A stretch of 9,128 bases of DNA, from NCBI GenBank assembly GCA_016926135.1, contig JAFGPH010000640.1, positions 1 through 9,128 on the forward strand, in the 5' to 3' direction. Position numbers and translations under genes: made by a program. The stretch's first letter is position 1; each line of letters starts with the position of its first letter. A model generated the notes under the pieces. The model was not told where the DNA came from and did not search any database. It was given only the letters and a program-made list of their open reading frames with translations. Source of the DNA: Deltaproteobacteria bacterium. GTDB lineage: Bacteria > Desulfobacterota > DSM-4660 > Desulfatiglandales > HGW-15. Positions 6,539 through 9,128 of the stretch are shown in pieces.

Positions 6539-7846
6539 ATGGAATGGTGGGCCGTTCTGGGTTTCTTCGTCCTCGGGTTGCTCGTGGTGCTGGCCTCGGG
6601 ATTCCCCATCGCCTTCGGCTTCCTCCTCATCAACCTCGCAGGATGCCTCATTTTCATGGGACCCATGGGGCTCCAGCAGATGACGCTCCAGGTCTTTGCC
6701 TCCCTCTCGACCTTCACCCTGACGCCCATACCCCTGTTTATCCTCATGGGTGAGTTGATGTTCCACTCGGGCATCGCCAACAACACGATCGATGTCGCCG
6801 ACAAATGGCTGGGCCGCCTGCCGGGGCGTCTGAGCCTGCTTGCCGCCGGCACGGGTGTGCTCTTTGCCGCCCTGAGCGGCTCCACCCTGGCCAACACGGC
6901 CATGCTGGGAACCGTGCTGTTTCCTGAGATGCGCCGGCGCGGATACAAATCGTCCATGGCCGTTGGCCCCATTATCGGGGTGGGGGGGCTGGCCATGCTC
7001 ATACCTCCCTCCTCCCTCGCCGTCGTGCTGGCAAGTATCGGACACATTTCCGTGGGCAAGATCCTCGTCGGCGGGGTCCTGCCAGGAGTTCTTCTGGGGG
7101 TGTTGATGGCGGCCTATGTGGTCGTTCGGTGCTGGCTGAATCCCTCCCTTGCCCCCCGTTATGACGTGGCACGGGCAACCTTTGGAGAAAAGATCACGGG
7201 GACCATCAAGTATGTACTGCCGCTGGGATTCATCATCTTCATGGTCCTGGGGCTCATGCTCCTCGGGATCGCCACCCCTACCGAGGCGGCTTCCACGGGG
7301 GCCCTCGCAACGATCCTCGTGACCCTTGTCTACGGGCGGCTCACCTGGAAGATGGTCAAGGCGTCCGTCATGGGAACGCTGGATATTTCGATCATGGTCT
7401 TTATGATCATCGCCGCCTCCAATACCTTCAGCAGTCTTCTGGCGTTCACGGGGGCGACCCAAGGCCTCCTGGGTGTCGTGGAGAATCTCCAGGTCTCGCC
7501 GCTCGCCATTCTGATCGGGATGCAGCTCATCGTCTTCGTGATGGGAACGTTCATGGAGACCATTTCCATCATGATGATCTGCATGCCCATTTTCATGCCC
7601 ATCGTGAAGTTGCTGGGTTTCGACCCCGTGTGGTTCGGGGTCCTCATGCTTATCAATTTTGAAACCGGCTTCATCACCCCTCCTTTCGGCATGCTTCTGT
7701 TTGTCATGAAGGGGGTCGCCCCCGACTTGTCCATCAAGGAGATCTGTTACGCGGCGGTCCCGTTCATTCTGATTGAAATCGTCGCCATGGCCGTCATCAT
7801 CGTCTGGCCGCAGATCGTCCTGTGGTTGCCGGGTCTGGTGGAGTGA
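6539..7846 (+). CDS. dctM: TRAP transporter large permease subunit, DctM family
   Basis: This 435-residue protein is the main transport channel, with about eleven to twelve hydrophobic segments. Family motifs appear in order: PIPLFILMGELM, SGSTLANTAMLG, IPPSS (155-159), ATPTEAASTG (245-254) and GFITPPFGM (377-385). The two PP-containing re-entrant motifs, in the two structural repeats, are characteristic of the DctM/ion transporter superfamily. Length is typical and no break is visible. It starts two bases after the dctQ stop, with AGGGAGGA at 6521-6528 as its ribosome binding site inside the dctQ end. A very long minus-strand frame opposite it (6404-7906), rich in His, Asp and Gly, is an antisense shadow of the GC-rich membrane codons. 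Confidence 0.94.
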   Translation: MEWWAVLGFFVLGLLVVLASGFPIAFGFLLINLAGCLIFMGPMGLQQMTLQVFASLSTFTLTPIPLFILMGELMFHSGIANNTIDVADKWLGRLPGRLSLLAAGTGVLFAALSGSTLANTAMLGTVLFPEMRRRGYKSSMAVGPIIGVGGLAMLIPPSSLAVVLASIGHISVGKILVGGVLPGVLLGVLMAAYVVVRCWLNPSLAPRYDVARATFGEKITGTIKYVLPLGFIIFMVLGLMLLGIATPTEAASTGALATILVTLVYGRLTWKMVKASVMGTLDISIMVFMIIAASNTFSSLLAFTGATQGLLGVVENLQVSPLAILIGMQLIVFVMGTFMETISIMMICMPIFMPIVKLLGFDPVWFGVLMLINFETGFITPPFGMLLFVMKGVAPDLSIKEICYAAVPFILIEIVAMAVIIVWPQIVLWLPGLVE

Positions 7847-7871
7847 CGGGGTGGAAGTGTCTAAAGTGGAG

Positions 7872-7888
7872 GAAAGCGCTTTCAGCGC
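7872..7888. promoter_or_regulatory. 12-bp perfect palindrome / short GC hairpin after dctM
   Basis: GAAAGCGCTTTC (7872-7883) is a perfect 12-bp palindrome. Alternatively, GCGCT (7876-7880) pairs with AGCGC (7884-7888) around a TTC loop, followed within five bases by the T-rich TACTTTCTTTT. It could be an operator for a dimeric regulator or a weak attenuator between the transporter and LarA genes. The sequence alone does not choose between these. Confidence 0.4.
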
Positions 7889-7907
7889 AAAATACTTTCT
7901 TTTCAAA

Positions 7908-7948
7908 CCAGTGGTGCCAAAGACGCGACATCAACTTTGGGCACCTGG
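7908..7948 (+). promoter_or_regulatory. Bulged hairpin in the leader of the LarA-family gene
   Basis: GGTGCCAAAG (7913-7922) pairs with CTTTGGGCACC (7935-7945) with a single bulged G at 7941 and a 12-base loop. CCA (7908-7910) can extend the stem to TGG (7946-7948) across a GT bulge. It lies 40 bases before the start codon and upstream of the ribosome binding site GGAGGAG (7975-7981). It could be an RNA structure or operator; I do not recognise a known riboswitch. Confidence 0.4.
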
Positions 7949-7988
7949 CCCAGAACTTCCATCAACCAGGGTGTGGAGGAGTTTCAGA

Positions 7989-9128
7989 ATGGGTTATTAC
8001 GTGAATTACGAGGACAGGAAGCTGGGATTTTCGATTCCCAAGGGCTGGAATGTGATCTCAGGCGAGGACAGGCCACCGGTTCCGGGAGTCCCGGACCCGG
8101 TCGCGGAGATCCGGCACGCCCTGGACAACCCCATCGGCTCTCCCCGGCTGGAGGAACTTGCCCGCCCGGGCATGGAGGTGGCGCTCCTCTTCGACGACCT
8201 TCAAAGACCCACGCCGGCCCGCCTGGTTTTGCCGGAGGTCATGAACCGCCTCAACCGGGCCGGCGTTCCGGACCGTCGGATGAAGGGCGTCTGCGCCTTG
8301 GGCACCCACCATGCCTACGCGCTGGAGGAGATCAGGACCAAGGTGGGGGACGAGGTCTTCTCACGGCTGGAGGGCCGGCTTTTCTCCCACGATCCCCACT
8401 CCGCGGAAAACGTCATCATCGGCCGCACCCACAGGGGGATCCTTGTGGAAATCAACAAGCACGCGGCCCTCGCGGACCTGGCGGTTGGGGTGGGGGAGTG
8501 CATGCCTCATCCTGTGGCCGGGTACGGCGGAGGTTACAAGCTTGTGATGCCCGGGATTTCGTCCTATCGGACCGTGGGGGAACACCACTTCGCGTGGATG
8601 CGTCACAGGGACAGCCGGGTCAACGTGCTGGAAGGCAACTTCTTTTATGAGGAGATCGTGGACGCCGGACGGCTCTCCAGGATGAGATTCAAGGTGGATC
8701 TGGTCATCAACGAGAAGAAGGAGGTCATCCGTGCCTTTGCCGGGTCCACGGAGGCAGAGCACCGAGAGGCCTCGCGCTTTGCGGAGTCCCTCTACCTGGT
8801 GCCCCTTCCCAGGCTGGCGGACGTGACCATCACCTCCGCCTACCCCATGGAATACGGCGTTCAGGCCACCAAGGCCCTTACCATGGCCAGTTTCTGCACC
8901 AGGACAGGGGGGGCCATTCTCTGGATCGCGCCCCAGAAGCAGGCCGGGCCGATCATGCCCCTCGTCAAGGAGATGTCGAGTCCTGCGAGTGCGGGCGACT
9001 TTCACAGGATGCTCAGCACCGGAGACATTCCCGAACACCTGAGGGCGTTCGGGATCTCCTACATCATGCAGGTGGTCTTCTTCAAGGAGTACGCCGAGAA
9101 GTTCCGTGTCGTGCATGTGTGCGAGGGG
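7989..9128 (+). CDS. larA: LarA-family nickel-dependent 2-hydroxyacid racemase/epimerase homologue (DUF2088), 3' end missing
   Basis: The frame is open for 380 codons to the right edge; about 40 more would be expected for the family. LarA enzymes racemise 2-hydroxyacids by hydride transfer to a nickel-pincer nucleotide tethered to a lysine. All key positions of lactate racemase have counterparts: Asp70 and Arg73 in DDLQRPTP, His108 in LGTHH, His174 and Lys184 in PHPVAGYGGGYK (same ten-residue spacing), and His200 in GEHH. Gln292 and Lys295 in GVQATKAL match the C-domain pair. The protein is therefore probably a cofactor-using enzyme rather than a decayed relative. The family now includes racemases for malate, phenyllactate, 2-hydroxyglutarate and other acids, so lactate should not be assumed. 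ATG 7989 has GGAGGAG (7975-7981) seven bases upstream. No larB, larC or larE cofactor genes are in view. Confidence 0.88.
   Translation, partial: MGYYVNYEDRKLGFSIPKGWNVISGEDRPPVPGVPDPVAEIRHALDNPIGSPRLEELARPGMEVALLFDDLQRPTPARLVLPEVMNRLNRAGVPDRRMKGVCALGTHHAYALEEIRTKVGDEVFSRLEGRLFSHDPHSAENVIIGRTHRGILVEINKHAALADLAVGVGECMPHPVAGYGGGYKLVMPGISSYRTVGEHHFAWMRHRDSRVNVLEGNFFYEEIVDAGRLSRMRFKVDLVINEKKEVIRAFAGSTEAEHREASRFAESLYLVPLPRLADVTITSAYPMEYGVQATKALTMASFCTRTGGAILWIAPQKQAGPIMPLVKEMSSPASAGDFHRMLSTGDIPEHLRAFGISYIMQVVFFKEYAEKFRVVHVCEG

Noticed and set aside
6404..7906. 500-codon minus-strand open frame opposite dctM
   Set aside because: It is rich in His, Asp, Glu and Gly with no domain, exactly antisense to dctM, whose motifs and membrane pattern are unambiguous. 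GC-rich membrane-protein codons commonly leave such antisense frames open.

Overview
The window reads as one strand (+) of catabolic operon DNA from an anaerobic Gram-negative bacterium. The coding regions are GC-rich, with strong G/C preference at third codon positions. The Gram-negative call rests on a periplasmic TRAP binding protein with a Sec signal peptide. The anaerobic call rests on a CoA-dependent 2-oxoacid oxidoreductase and a nickel-pincer hydroxyacid racemase homologue. A Desulfobacterota-type sulfate reducer or syntroph would fit, but this is inference from gene content, not a phylogenetic result.

Layout. Bases 1-410 hold no secure gene: a possible 3' end of an upstream ORF (1-165), small hairpins and a weak terminator-like structure. 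Bases 411-4780 encode a complete 2-oxoacid:acceptor oxidoreductase of the pyruvate/phenylglyoxylate family: gamma subunit, a GltD/NfnB-like flavoprotein fused to a 2[4Fe-4S] ferredoxin (replacing separate delta and NAD(P)H-linking subunits), alpha subunit and beta subunit. The last two junctions are ATGA overlaps. Bases 4889-7846 encode a complete TRAP transporter in the order DctP (binding protein), DctQ (small membrane subunit), DctM (large membrane subunit). Bases 7989-9128 encode a LarA-family (DUF2088) nickel-dependent 2-hydroxyacid racemase/epimerase homologue that runs off the right edge.

How they may work together. All seven secure genes are co-directional, and the gaps are 142 bases or less. 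The simplest reading is a 2-hydroxyacid or 2-oxoacid utilisation operon. The TRAP system imports the acid, the LarA homologue interconverts its stereoisomers, and a hydroxyacid dehydrogenase not present in this window would form the 2-oxoacid. The oxidoreductase then decarboxylates that to an acyl-CoA and passes electrons through its fused iron-sulfur/flavin subunit to NAD(P)+. The substrate cannot be read from the sequence.

The least explained DNA is intergenic. There is an array of four 14-bp tandem units between dctP and dctQ, a 12-bp perfect palindrome plus a separate bulged hairpin before the LarA gene, and a nine-C run between the gamma and flavoprotein genes.
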